The translations under genes were made by a program, and so were the position numbers. The notes under the pieces were generated by a model. That model searched no databases and was not told the DNA's origin. It saw only the letters and a program-made list of their open reading frames with translations. DNA of 56,920 nucleotides from Enterobacteriaceae bacterium UBA2655 (GTDB lineage Bacteria > Pseudomonadota > Gammaproteobacteria > Enterobacterales > Enterobacteriaceae), in the NCBI GenBank assembly GCA_002359495.1, contig DENB01000010.1, forward strand, positions 1-56,920. Direction: 5' to 3'. Numbering within the stretch: position 1 is the first letter of the stretch; the number at the start of each line of letters is the position of its first letter. Shown in pieces: positions 20,460-31,888 of this stretch.

Positions 20460-20741
20460 GATGAACGAACACCTGGATAAAAGCGAAAAGTGGATAAAAA
20501 GGTATATGTTGGGCAACTCAGGGAAAGAAAACGCTGCCAAAATGCACGCGGATTTTATTTAACAAATCTTCTTTAAATAAAACAAAAAACTTACAAAAAA
20601 TAGCGAGGTTAATAACGTTGGTGATTAAATGTCCCTGAAAATAAAAAAACAGGCCACAATAAAAATTTTAAAACAACCTACTGATTTACAGAGTAAATTT
20701 CAGCATTGACGTCTACCTTTATTGCGCGAAGAGTATATCAC

Positions 20742-20774
20742 AAACTAATGATTAGAAAATAAACTAATGGATTA
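20742..20774. repeat. Direct repeat, candidate response-regulator site
   Basis: AAACTAATGATTA (20742-20754) and AAACTAATGGATTA (20761-20774) are near-identical and start 19 bases apart, about two helical turns. They sit between the divergent promoters. They could be sites for the EvgA-like regulator, but they do not match the known EvgA box. Inference only. Confidence 0.35.
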
Positions 20775-20798
20775 TTTTATATACAATTGCGGCTTAAC

Positions 20799-20812
20799 TT
20801 GATCTAGATCAA
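20799..20812. promoter_or_regulatory. Perfect FNR-type box
   Basis: TTGATCTAGATCAA matches the FNR consensus TTGAT-N4-ATCAA at every defined base and is fully palindromic. CRP sites differ in their TGTGA half-sites. A CATGAT element at 20838-20843 preceded by TGA could be a -10, placing the box near -44, close to the class II activator position. It could control lpxP, the 16-codon ORF, or the divergent two-component operon. Confidence 0.6.
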
Positions 20813-20904
20813 CTTTATTCGCTTCCGCACGTTGTGACATGATTAAAAAATAATTTTTATTTTCAGCCACGACTTAGCCTCGCGTATTTTATAAATCACT
20901 GTCT

Positions 20905-20955
20905 ATGAAGGACTATTTCATTTTACGCCGCCATCACAAAAAGCCTGAATCCTGA
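20905..20955 (+). CDS. Possible 16-residue peptide upstream of lpxP
   Basis: The frame reads MKDYFILRRHHKKPES then TGA. It is rich in basic residues and lies about 100 bases downstream of the FNR-type box. No strong ribosome binding site precedes it. It might be a leader peptide in the lpxP 5' region or chance. Confidence 0.2.
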   Translation: MKDYFILRRHHKKPES

Positions 20956-21088
20956 TGATTGCATCCTTTACCTTTCTTTAATGGCACTTTCTGCTAACGT
21001 GCCGGTCAGAGTTAAGACTCCGTAGCGCCTGAGGAAAGTAGGGAAATGCTTCTTATGCGATACATCGATTTATCACATAAAGGCATAT

Positions 21089-22012
21089 ATGAAAAAAACC
21101 GGACAATTTTGCTCCTCGCTGTTGCATCCTCGCTATTGGTTTACCTGGTTCGGCTTAGGCGTGCTCTGGTTACTGGTTCAACTTCCCTATCCCGCTTTAA
21201 TCCGTCTCGGCGCGATGGCCGGAAAATACTCTCGTCGTTTTCTCAAGCGGCGTGAAAATATTACCCGACGCAATATGGACCTCTGTTTTCCGCATCTCAG
21301 CGAATCGGAAAAAGAGCGCATGGTGGCGGAAAACTTCGCTTCGCTGGGCATGGCGCTGGCGGAAACCGGTATCGCCTGGTTCTGGTCCGATAGCCGCGTA
21401 AAACGTCTGTTTCAGGTTAAAGGCATCGCGAACCTGCAGCTGGCGCAAAACAGTAAGCGCGGCGTGATGGTGATCGGCGTGCACTTTATGTCGCTTGAGC
21501 TGGGTGGCCGCATTACCGGCCTCTGTCAGCCGATGATGGCGATGTACCGTCCGCACAACAACCGCGCAATGGAATGGGCGCAAACCAAGGGGCGCATGCG
21601 CTCCAATAAAGCGATGATCGACCGTAAAGATTTACGCGGCATGGTGCAGGCGTTGAAGCAGGGCGAAGCCGTATGGTTCGCGCCGGATCAGGATTACGGC
21701 CCGAAAGGCAGCGTTTTCGCCCCGCTGTTCGCTGTCGATAAAGTAGCCACCACCAACGGAACCTTTGTGCTGTCAAAGCTGGCGAAACCGGCCATGCTCA
21801 CCATCGTGCTGATTCGCAACCGCAATAAAGATGGCTATCAGTTGATCATCGAACCGGAGCTGGAAGGTTATCCTTATGATGATGAGTCAGCCGCCGCCGC
21901 CTATATGAATAAGGTGATCGAGACAGAAATCCTGCGCGCGCCAGAGCAATATCTCTGGCTGCATCGCCGTTTTAAAACCCGTCCGCCGGGCGAAGCCTCG
22001 CTTTACGTCTAA
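21089..22012 (+). CDS. lpxP: Lipid A palmitoleoyl/lauroyl acyltransferase, LpxP type
   Basis: A 307-residue inner-membrane acyltransferase of the LpxL/LpxM/LpxP family that adds a secondary acyl chain to Kdo2-lipid IVA from acyl-ACP. It has an N-terminal membrane anchor (about 17-35) and the HX4E catalytic motif (H132, E137 in GVHFMSLELGG). The stretch MVIGVHFMSLELGG followed by GLCQPMMAMYRPHNN resembles LpxP more than LpxL, so the cold-specific palmitoleoyl enzyme is the better call, though acyl specificity cannot be read from sequence. AAAGG five bases upstream fixes the start. It is monocistronic with its own terminator. Confidence 0.93.
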   Translation: MKKTGQFCSSLLHPRYWFTWFGLGVLWLLVQLPYPALIRLGAMAGKYSRRFLKRRENITRRNMDLCFPHLSESEKERMVAENFASLGMALAETGIAWFWSDSRVKRLFQVKGIANLQLAQNSKRGVMVIGVHFMSLELGGRITGLCQPMMAMYRPHNNRAMEWAQTKGRMRSNKAMIDRKDLRGMVQALKQGEAVWFAPDQDYGPKGSVFAPLFAVDKVATTNGTFVLSKLAKPAMLTIVLIRNRNKDGYQLIIEPELEGYPYDDESAAAAYMNKVIETEILRAPEQYLWLHRRFKTRPPGEASLYV

Positions 22013-22020
22013 ATCACAGA

Positions 22021-22047
22021 AGCAGGCCGCCAGGCCTGCTTTTTTTT
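22021..22047 (+). terminator. Rho-independent terminator of lpxP
   Basis: An 8-bp perfect stem AGCAGGCC/GGCCTGCT with a GCCA loop is followed by seven or more T, starting eight bases after the lpxP stop. Confidence 0.95.
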
Positions 22048-22136
22048 GCCGCCGCCGCAGTCGCCTGGACGCTTCATGAAAAAACAGTTTCGTTTAAGAT
22101 GAACGCACCTCTTCCCGTCGACAGCGAGTCAACAGA

Positions 22137-23273
22137 ATGGAACAGAGCTTCAAAGCTGGCTTACAGCGTGCTTTTTATAACGATCGTTTAACCCCCTATA
22201 TTGAAATCGATGCGCCGCGTCTGACGCGCAATCTTCAGCATATGCAGCAAAAAGCTCAGGCGGCGAAGGTTGCGCTGCGTCCGCATGTGAAAACCCATAA
22301 AAGCGTGTTGATTGCCCGTCAGCAACGCGAGCTTGGCGCGCAGGGCATTACCGTCTCCAAGCCCAGCGAAGCCGTTGCCTTTATTTTGGGCGGCGAGCGC
22401 GATCTGCTGCTGGCCTATCCGATCATCAAAGCGGAAACGGCGCGGGTTTTGCTGGAGACCGCCGCCGCGCATCGGGCCAGGGTGACGCTGATTGCCGATT
22501 CTTTGCCCGGCGTGCAGGCGATCGCCGCCGCTGCAGCGCAGCCGGATACGGAGATCGCCGTCGCCATCAAGGTCGATGTGGGATTACATCGCGTTGGCGT
22601 CGATCCCCATTCTGACGCCGCGCTTCAGCTGGCGCGGGCGCTTACCGCCAGCGGGCTGCGTTTTGCCGGTCTGCTCGCGCATGCGGGTCATGCTTATGGC
22701 GCAGGCAATCGCGACGCCATCATCGCTATCGCGGCAGAAGAGGCGCGCCTGATGAAAGCGCTTCAGTCGCGTCTGATTGCGGCAGGTTTCGCTCCCTGCC
22801 CCCTTTCCGTCGGCGCTACACCAACCGCGCTCGCTGCTCCCGTCGACAGCGATATGGCGGAAATCCGTCCGGGCAATTACGCCTTGCTGGATCTGACGGC
22901 CTGTCGGCTCGGCCTGAGCGAAACGGGTCATATGGCGCTGGCTGTTATCAGCCGCGTTGTGGCGGTGAACGCGCGCTACGCCATTATCGATGCCGGATCC
23001 AAGATGCTGAGCTCCGACAAAGGCCCGCACGGCACCAACGCCAGCGGCTTCGGCATCGCCGTCGATGAACAGGGGAACTGTTACGAAGTGACAAAGCTTT
23101 CTGAAGAACACGGCTTCGTGACGTATCAGACAGCGCCGCGTCCCGGCGCTCTGCTGCGTATTTTCCCTAATCACAGCTGTGCGGTCATGGCGCAGTCCGA
23201 CACCTTCGTGCTGCGGCAGGCTGATGGCAGCGGCGACGTTCATCCCATTCAGGGGCGCGGCCAGTTTCTCTGA
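22137..23273 (+). CDS. Fold-type III PLP enzyme, D-threonine aldolase / D-serine dehydratase-like
   Basis: A 378-residue protein of the DSD1-like alanine-racemase-fold group. The PLP lysine is K52 in RPHVKTHKS. The C-terminal PNHSC motif carries the metal-ligand pair H346 and C348 that marks D-threonine aldolases and eukaryote-type D-serine dehydratases. GLLAHAGHAYG and the VGATPTA phosphate-binding region are also present. It probably cleaves or deaminates a D-hydroxy amino acid; the exact substrate is not decidable. It stands alone between lpxP and the SRPBCC gene on the same strand. The ribosome binding site is weak. Confidence 0.88.
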   Translation: MEQSFKAGLQRAFYNDRLTPYIEIDAPRLTRNLQHMQQKAQAAKVALRPHVKTHKSVLIARQQRELGAQGITVSKPSEAVAFILGGERDLLLAYPIIKAETARVLLETAAAHRARVTLIADSLPGVQAIAAAAAQPDTEIAVAIKVDVGLHRVGVDPHSDAALQLARALTASGLRFAGLLAHAGHAYGAGNRDAIIAIAAEEARLMKALQSRLIAAGFAPCPLSVGATPTALAAPVDSDMAEIRPGNYALLDLTACRLGLSETGHMALAVISRVVAVNARYAIIDAGSKMLSSDKGPHGTNASGFGIAVDEQGNCYEVTKLSEEHGFVTYQTAPRPGALLRIFPNHSCAVMAQSDTFVLRQADGSGDVHPIQGRGQFL

Positions 23274-23278
23274 CTCGT

Positions 23279-23311
23279 CATGCGCGGGCCGCGCTTGCTG
23301 GTCCGCGCATG
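23279..23311. repeat. Inverted repeat after the PLP enzyme gene
   Basis: CATGCGCGGGCC (23279-23290) faces GGTCCGCGCATG (23300-23311) across a nine-base loop, pairing over 12 positions with one G-T. No T run follows, so it is a weak terminator at best or a structure protecting the transcript end. Confidence 0.5.
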
Positions 23312-23408
23312 ATCTTATGTCATCTGTTACACACTTCCGTACCGGGGGAGTTTCCAGAGCTGGCTACGCATGTTTTAATCACCTTTTCCATCGCTTTCAG
23401 GAGGTAAC

Positions 23409-23804
23409 ATGCTGCCGTCACACACTCTCAGTCTGACCATTCCCCGCAACTGGTTGGATTTATATGAAACCATCTGGAAACCTGATTACTTCCCGAAATG
23501 GGCATCCGGGTTAAGCAGCGGGACGCTGGAACCGGAAGGCAATCACTGGAAAGCCAAAGGTCCCGAAGGCAGTATCAAAATTCGCTTTACAGAACATAAT
23601 CCTTACGGCGTGATGGATCACTGGGTGGATACGGGCTTCGGCAAAGAGGTTTATATGCCGATGCGCGTTATTGCCAACGAGCAGGGCGCTGAAGTCATCA
23701 TCACCCTTTACCGCCAGCCTCTCATGTCCGATGAAAAATTCGAGCAGGATATCGCACTGGTAAAAAGCGATCTTGATGCGCTGCATCGATTGCTCACCCA
23801 ATGA
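23409..23804 (+). CDS. SRPBCC-family (polyketide cyclase/START-like) protein
   Basis: A 131-residue protein of the SRPBCC helix-grip fold, recognised from the opening pattern (IPRNWLDLYETIWKPDYFPKWA), a beta sheet, and the long C-terminal helix (FEQDIALVKSDLDALHRLL). Members bind hydrophobic ligands; no ligand can be named. A strong AGGAGGT lies ahead of the ATG. It is followed by a terminator, so it is probably monocistronic. Confidence 0.8.
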   Translation: MLPSHTLSLTIPRNWLDLYETIWKPDYFPKWASGLSSGTLEPEGNHWKAKGPEGSIKIRFTEHNPYGVMDHWVDTGFGKEVYMPMRVIANEQGAEVIITLYRQPLMSDEKFEQDIALVKSDLDALHRLLTQ

Positions 23805-23843
23805 AAGCAAGGATTTAGTAAAAAAACCTTTATTTAACGCCGG

Positions 23844-23871
23844 TCGCTTCAGGATGAAGCGATAATTTTTT
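23844..23871 (+). terminator. Terminator of the SRPBCC gene
   Basis: An 8-bp stem TCGCTTCA/TGAAGCGA with a GGA loop is followed by TAATTTTTT. Confidence 0.85.
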
Positions 23872-24296
23872 ACGCAGCGCGTTTAATCTGTTTTTTTTAT
23901 CTTCTGACGCAAAAGGTCAAATAGGCCAGCCTCGCTAAAGCATTTTGATCAGAAAATTCCTGGCTCGTCCGTCGCCTTTCGCAAAGCGTAACCGCTGATT
24001 TAGCGTGGTTTTTACTCTGTCCCGCAGCCGCCATTATTTAACTATTCGTTCCCTTCGCCTTTTTGATTAATAAAGCAATAAACGAGCGCTTATTAATACT
24101 CATGCAAATTCTGAATGCATTTATTCCCTTAAGAAACTTATCAGAATTTCCTTATGGTGTTAATTAAAACAAAACGCGGTATAACTTCTTTCACACACAG
24201 CAATACTTATAAAAACAGCATCAGGGAAATTAAATAAGGCTTTCAACCTTTATAAAAAATGCGTTGAGCCGGCCAGCCGGACTCTGGCAGGAGAAT

Positions 24297-24344
24297 ATGC
24301 AACGACAACAGGGTTTATTCATTTACTCCCGGAGCCTTGCCTGA
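24297..24344 (+). CDS. Possible 15-residue leader peptide
   Basis: MQRQQGLFIYSRSLA then TGA, preceded by CAGGAGAAT, one of the best ribosome binding sites in the window. The stop overlaps a perfect 14-bp palindrome. A well-initiated tiny frame about 225 bases ahead of the flippase fragment suggests a leader peptide or an unlisted small protein. Confidence 0.35.
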   Translation: MQRQQGLFIYSRSLA

Positions 24345-24542
24345 CGTCAGGCGGCTCTGGTGAGGAAACGCCAGCCGTTAATTCCGGGGAATATGTTTTA
24401 TCGCTGAGCATTAATTGACTGAACCTATAATAATAAGGCAATCCTGCCTGAGCATTTCAGGATATGTCAGAAAAGTTGCATTAACCAAGTCCTGCATGAT
24501 TGCGAGTGATTGCTTGCCTTCATGTACCCTCACTCTTTGCAC

Positions 24543-24556
24543 TGGTACATGTACCA
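24543..24556. promoter_or_regulatory. Perfect palindrome before the flippase fragment
   Basis: TGGTACATGTACCA is a 14-bp perfect palindrome ending 13 bases before the ATG at 24570. Part of it (CATGTACC) is repeated at about 24520. It could be an operator at the translation start; no known consensus was matched. Confidence 0.4.
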
Positions 24557-24569
24557 TAACGAGCATAAT

Positions 24570-25214
24570 ATGGCGATACGAGGAAAAGACTTAACCGCCG
24601 CAAAATGGTCAGTATTATCATCGATTAAGGTCGTTGGAATTGGCGTTTTACAACTCTCCCTTCTGGCACAAATACTCGAAGCAAAAGAGCTTGATTTATT
24701 GGTTATCGCAGTGGTGATGTTACTGATTATTGATACGCTATCCGATCGTGGATTTGCCAACAGCATTATTCGTAATCAAACGCTTTCCGTCAGGGATTTA
24801 TCCATTTTGTACTGGGGAAACGTTTTTATCGGGCTAGTTATTTTCGCCGTGCTGTTTATCGGCAGCGATATTTTTAGCCGGATAGTAAGCCAACCGGAAT
24901 TAGCGATTATGCTGGAGATGCTTTCAGTGATCTTCATTGTTATTCCGCAAGGCCAGCACTATCGCGCAATATTACAGCGCGAAAAGGAATATACCAAAAT
25001 CGCCTTCACCGAAACGATGTCGGTATTGGCAGGCCTGAGCGTGACGCTATTCACCGTCTGGTTGACGCCGTCGGTTTTATGCGCCATCTGGGGTTATCTG
25101 GCGATGATATCTGTCAGGATGTTAATTTACTGCTATTACGGCCGTCCATGGTTTCAGCCTGAATATCGATTCAGCATTAAAAGTCTGACCCAAATTCATG
25201 TCAGGAACGAATAA
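24570..25214 (+). pseudogene. 3'-truncated WzxC-like polysaccharide flippase fragment
   Basis: A 214-residue frame starting at ATG 24570 (MAIRGKDLTAAKWS). It matches the N-terminal half of WzxC-type MOP flippases: the SDRGFANSIIRN segment, the YWGNVFIGLVI helix and HYRAILQREKEYTKI. WzxC has about 490 residues. Here the match ends near IKSLTQIHVRNE at the point where family members continue with further helices, and no continuation is seen in any frame downstream. No polysaccharide gene cluster surrounds it. It may be a relic, or a half-size protein that is still made. GC is lower than in neighbours. Confidence 0.75.
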
Positions 25215-25264
25215 ATTATAACAAGTCTGTATGGTGGGCTCTGGGCATCTGAAAGGGTGCGTTC

Positions 25265-25291
25265 GCGTGCTGCAAAACAGCACGCTTTTTT
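25265..25291 (+). terminator. Terminator downstream of the flippase fragment
   Basis: GCGTGCTG/CAGCACGC, an 8-bp perfect stem with a CAAAA loop, then six T. It shows that the flippase fragment keeps a transcription end. Confidence 0.88.
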
Positions 25292-25558
25292 CTTTTTGTT
25301 CTCCCGACTATCCAGCCTGGCCCCCTGCTTTTAAGGCGACTTCGCGCCAAAACTCTCCTTCATACGCCCCGACCGCAAGGCTTCGCATTGAAATAATCTA
25401 TGCGAAAAACTTTCTCACTCTTTCGAAGATGGCTATTCATCAGCTAAATCTAGAGAAACGGTTTAGTTTAGCTAATCCGAATAGCCCATTTTAGAAAAAC
25501 TCAGTGTCCCGCATCGGCGTTAAACTTTAGCCTTGCGGCCTACATTACGGAGTTTTCT
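25292..25558. repeat. Stacked inverted repeats upstream of yicG
   Basis: Two hairpins lie in this gap. TTCGCAT/ATGCGAA (25382-25388 with 25400-25406) is followed by a larger imperfect one, 25429-25448 with 25466-25489, pairing ATGGCTATTC and AGCTAAA elements. No gene is apparent. They may be a small miniature element or a structured 5' leader of yicG, whose promoter must lie here. Confidence 0.45.
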
Positions 25559-28733
<3,175 letters not shown>

Positions 28734-28787
28734 ATTCACTTTCAGTATGATGCCCAGTCATTTCTTCATCTGTGGAGTAGCACACCT

Positions 28788-29063
28788 ATGGCACGCGTAA
28801 CCGTTCAGGACGCAGTAGAAAAAATTGGTAACCGTTTTGATCTGGTGTTGGTCGCTGCACGTCGTGCGCGTCAGATGCAGGTCGGCGGCAAAGATCCGCT
28901 GGTCCCGGAAGAGAACGATAAAGCCACCGTTATCGCCCTGCGCGAAATCGAAGAAGGCTTGATCACCAACCAGATTCTGGATGTGCGTGATCGTCAGGAA
29001 CAGCAAGAGCAGGAAACCGCTGAATTACAAGCCGTTACCGCTATCGCTGAAGGCCGTCGTTAA
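28788..29063 (+). CDS. rpoZ: RNA polymerase omega subunit
   Basis: A 91-residue subunit that helps assemble RNA polymerase and forms part of a ppGpp-binding site. The [20 protein letters not shown] start and the [12 protein letters not shown] helix are characteristic; length equals E. coli omega. TGGAG lies before the ATG. It is followed 20 bases later by spoT, which makes the ppGpp it helps sense. Confidence 0.98.
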   Translation: MARVTVQDAVEKIGNRFDLVLVAARRARQMQVGGKDPLVPEENDKATVIALREIEEGLITNQILDVRDRQEQQEQETAELQAVTAIAEGRR

Positions 29064-29083
29064 TCGTACCTTGCAGGTCAACC

Positions 29084-31189
29084 TTGTATCTGTTTGAAAG
29101 CCTCAATCAGCTGATTGAAAAATACTTGCCTGAGGACCAGATTAAGCGCCTCAAGCAAGCTTACCTTGTCTCGCGTGATGCTCACGAGGGACAGACTCGC
29201 TCCAGCGGCGAGCCTTACATCACCCATCCGGTTGCGGTCGCCTGCATCCTGGCGGAGATGAAGCTGGACCATGAAACCCTCATGGCCGCGCTGCTGCACG
29301 ACGTCATCGAAGATACGCCCGCCACCTATCAGGATATGGAACAACTGTTCGGCAAAAGCGTTGCCGAACTGGTGGAGGGCGTCTCCAAGCTCGATAAGCT
29401 GAAATTCCGCGACAAGAAAGAGGCGCAGGCCGAAAACTTCCGCAAGATGATCATGGCGATGGTGCAGGATATCCGCGTCATTCTGATCAAACTGGCTGAC
29501 CGCACCCACAATATGCGTACGCTCGGCTCGCTGCGGCCGGACAAGCGTCGCCGCATCGCGCTGGAAACGCTGGAGATTTACAGCCCACTGGCCCACCGCC
29601 TGGGCATTCATCACCTGAAAACCGAGCTGGAAGAGCTGGGTTTCGAAGCGCTTTACCCTAACCGCTATCGCGTGATTAAAGAGGTGGTGAAAGCGGCGCG
29701 CGGCAACCGTAAAGAGATGATTCAGAAAATCCTTTCTGAAATCGACGGCCGCCTGCAGGAAGCGGGAATTCCCTGTCGCGTTAGCGGTCGGGAAAAACAT
29801 CTCTACTCGATCTACCGCAAAATGACGCTCAAAGAGCAGCGTTTTCACTCGATCATGGATATTTACGCTTTCCGCGTCATCGTGAAAGATGTAGATACCT
29901 GTTATCGCGTGCTCGGCCAGATGCATAGCCTGTATAAGCCGCGTCCCGGCCGTATGAAAGATTACATCGCCATCCCTAAGGCCAACGGCTATCAGTCGCT
30001 GCATACTTCGATGATCGGCCCGCACGGCGTGCCGGTAGAGGTGCAGATCCGTACTGAAGATATGGACCAGATGGCGGAGATGGGCGTGGCCGCACACTGG
30101 GCCTACAAGCAGGCCGGCGAAAGCGGCACCACCGCGCAGATCCGCGCGCAACGCTGGCTGCAGAGCCTGCTGGAGCTGCAGCAGAGCGCGGGCAGCTCCT
30201 TTGAATTTATCGAGAGCGTAAAATCCGATCTGTTCCCGGATGAGATTTACGTTTTTACCCCGGAAGGCCGCATTGTCGAACTGCCGGCCGGCGCCACGCC
30301 GGTCGATTTCGCCTACGCCGTGCATACCGATATCGGTCATGCCTGCGTCGGCGCCCGCGTGGATCGCCAGCCTTATCCGCTTTCGCAGCCGCTGACCAGC
30401 GGTCAGACTGTTGAGATCATCACCGCGCCGGGCGCGCGGCCCAATGCCGCCTGGCTCAATTTTGTCGTCAGCTCGAAAGCGCGCGCCAAGATTCGCCAGC
30501 TGCTGAAAAACCTTAAGCGCGAAGACTCGGTTAATCTCGGGCGTCGTCTGCTTAGCCATGCGCTGGGCGGCAGCCGCAAGCTGGCGGAGATCCCGCCGGA
30601 AAACGTTCAGCATGAGCTGGATCGCATGAAGCTGACCAGTCTTGACGATCTGCTGGCGGAAATCGGTCTCGGCAATGCGATGAGCGTGGTGATCGCGAAG
30701 AATCTGCTGCAGTCCGGCGCCGCGAAGCTGACCAGCGGCAAACGCAACAAGCTGCCGATTAAAGGCGCTGACGGGGTGTTAATCACCTTCGCCAAATGCT
30801 GTCGCCCGATTCCCGGCGATCCGATCGTCGCTCACGTCAGCCCGGGCAAAGGGTTGGTGGTGCATCACGAATCCTGTCGCAATATTCGCGGCTACCAGAA
30901 AGAGCCGGAGAAGTTTATGCCGGTTGAATGGGATAAAGTGACCGATCAGGAATTCGTCGCTGAAATTAAGGTGGATATGTTTAATCATCAGGGCGCGCTG
31001 GCGAACCTGACCGCCGCCATCAATACCGCCGGTTCCAATATTCAGAGTTTAAATACGGAAGAGCGCGATGGCCGCGTTTACAGCGCCTTTATCCGCTTAA
31101 CGGCACAGGATCGCGTCCATCTGGCGAATATTATGCGTAAAATCCGCGTAATGCCGGATGTGATTAAAGTTCACCGAAACCGTAATTAG
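29084..31189 (+). CDS. spoT: Bifunctional (p)ppGpp synthetase/hydrolase SpoT
   Basis: A 701-residue stringent-response enzyme. The HD hydrolase domain (about 20-200) has H72-D73 in LLHDVIEDT. The synthetase domain (about 230-345), TGS domain (about 385-450), helical and zinc-finger-like region (KCCRPIPGD) and C-terminal ACT domain (about 625-700) follow. Translation starts at TTG 29084, also used in E. coli spoT, with CAGG upstream. The SpoT-type hydrolase motifs are intact. It ends three bases before trmH. Confidence 0.97.
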   Translation: MYLFESLNQLIEKYLPEDQIKRLKQAYLVSRDAHEGQTRSSGEPYITHPVAVACILAEMKLDHETLMAALLHDVIEDTPATYQDMEQLFGKSVAELVEGVSKLDKLKFRDKKEAQAENFRKMIMAMVQDIRVILIKLADRTHNMRTLGSLRPDKRRRIALETLEIYSPLAHRLGIHHLKTELEELGFEALYPNRYRVIKEVVKAARGNRKEMIQKILSEIDGRLQEAGIPCRVSGREKHLYSIYRKMTLKEQRFHSIMDIYAFRVIVKDVDTCYRVLGQMHSLYKPRPGRMKDYIAIPKANGYQSLHTSMIGPHGVPVEVQIRTEDMDQMAEMGVAAHWAYKQAGESGTTAQIRAQRWLQSLLELQQSAGSSFEFIESVKSDLFPDEIYVFTPEGRIVELPAGATPVDFAYAVHTDIGHACVGARVDRQPYPLSQPLTSGQTVEIITAPGARPNAAWLNFVVSSKARAKIRQLLKNLKREDSVNLGRRLLSHALGGSRKLAEIPPENVQHELDRMKLTSLDDLLAEIGLGNAMSVVIAKNLLQSGAAKLTSGKRNKLPIKGADGVLITFAKCCRPIPGDPIVAHVSPGKGLVVHHESCRNIRGYQKEPEKFMPVEWDKVTDQEFVAEIKVDMFNHQGALANLTAAINTAGSNIQSLNTEERDGRVYSAFIRLTAQDRVHLANIMRKIRVMPDVIKVHRNRN

Positions 31190-31192
31190 ACC

Positions 31193-31888
31193 ATGAACGC
31201 TCAACGTTTTGCCCGTATACGCGAGATGCTGGCCCTGCGCCAGCACGATCTCACCGTGTGCATGGAACAGGTACACAAGCCGCACAACGTTTCGGCGGTG
31301 ATTCGCACCGCCGATGCCGTCGGCATTCACGAAGTGCACGCGGTCTGGCCCAGCGTGCGCATGCGCACGCTGGTTTCTTCATCCGCCGGCAGCAACAGCT
31401 GGGTGAAAGTCACTACCCATCGCACCATCGCCGACGCCGTCAGCCATCTTAAGGGTCAAAAGATGCAGGTGCTGGCTACCCATCTTTCCGACAAGGCGGT
31501 CGATTTTCGTGAAATCGATTATACCCGCCCGACCTGTATCCTGATGGGTCAGGAAAAAACCGGCATTACCCCGGAAGCGCTGGCGTTGGCCGATCAGGAC
31601 ATCATCATTCCTATGGTCGGCATGGTGCAGTCGCTGAACGTCTCCGTGGCCTCCGCGCTGATCCTGTATGAAGCGCAGCGCCAGCGGCAGAACGCCGGCA
31701 TGTACCAGCGCGATCACAGCCTGCTGGACGAGGCGGAACAGCAGCGTCTGCTGTTCGAAGGCGGTTATCCTGTGCTGGCGCGCGTAGCGAAGCAGAAGGG
31801 CCTGCCCTACCCCTGGATTAATGCGCAGGGCGAGCCGGAAGCGGATGCGGAATGGTGGGCCGCCATGCAGGCGACGGGAAAAAAATGA
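31193..31888 (+). CDS. trmH: tRNA (guanosine-18-2'-O)-methyltransferase
   Basis: A 231-residue SPOUT methyltransferase that methylates G18 in the D loop of tRNAs. The three SPOUT motifs are visible: NVSAVIRTADAVG (motif 1), LMGQEKTGIT (motif 2) and IPMVGMVQSLNVSVASALIL (motif 3, trefoil knot). Its stop overlaps the recG start by four bases (ATGA). Confidence 0.97.
   Translation: MNAQRFARIREMLALRQHDLTVCMEQVHKPHNVSAVIRTADAVGIHEVHAVWPSVRMRTLVSSSAGSNSWVKVTTHRTIADAVSHLKGQKMQVLATHLSDKAVDFREIDYTRPTCILMGQEKTGITPEALALADQDIIIPMVGMVQSLNVSVASALILYEAQRQRQNAGMYQRDHSLLDEAEQQRLLFEGGYPVLARVAKQKGLPYPWINAQGEPEADAEWWAAMQATGKK

Larger units (their letters stand above)
20460..21088. promoter_or_regulatory. AT-rich divergent intergenic region between the response regulator and lpxP
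   Basis: About 630 bases with no standard gene and low GC. It contains a direct repeat AAACTAATG at 20742-20750 and 20761-20769, a perfect FNR-type box at 20799-20812, and a 16-codon mini-ORF at 20905-20955. Both the two-component operon and lpxP should have promoters here. In E. coli lpxP is cold-induced; no cold-shock element could be identified by eye. Confidence 0.6.
23872..24569. other. AT-rich region without standard genes upstream of the truncated flippase gene
   Basis: About 700 bases of low GC. It holds a 15-codon ORF with a strong ribosome binding site (24297-24344), a 14-bp palindrome GCCTGACGTCAGGC (24339-24352) overlapping its stop, a TATAAT at 24426-24431 without a good -35, and a palindrome at 24543-24556. 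No JUMPstart or ops element was found. The low GC and the truncated neighbour suggest decayed or acquired DNA. Confidence 0.55.

Noticed and set aside
20460..20540. N-terminal extension of the response regulator (27 extra codons)
   Set aside because: The added residues are hydrophobic and not found in the family; the ATG at 20459 gives the normal receiver start.
21046..21255. 69-codon frame overlapping the lpxP start, with GAGGAAAG upstream
   Set aside because: Mostly inside lpxP in another frame; the composition looks like a frame shadow, though the upstream purine-rich stretch is noted.
25231..25494. 87-codon frame between the flippase fragment and yicG
   Set aside because: It runs through a terminator hairpin and inverted repeats, and shows no domain.
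29078..30613. 511-codon frame antisense to spoT
   Set aside because: spoT is conserved over its whole length; the opposite frame is open only because of codon bias.
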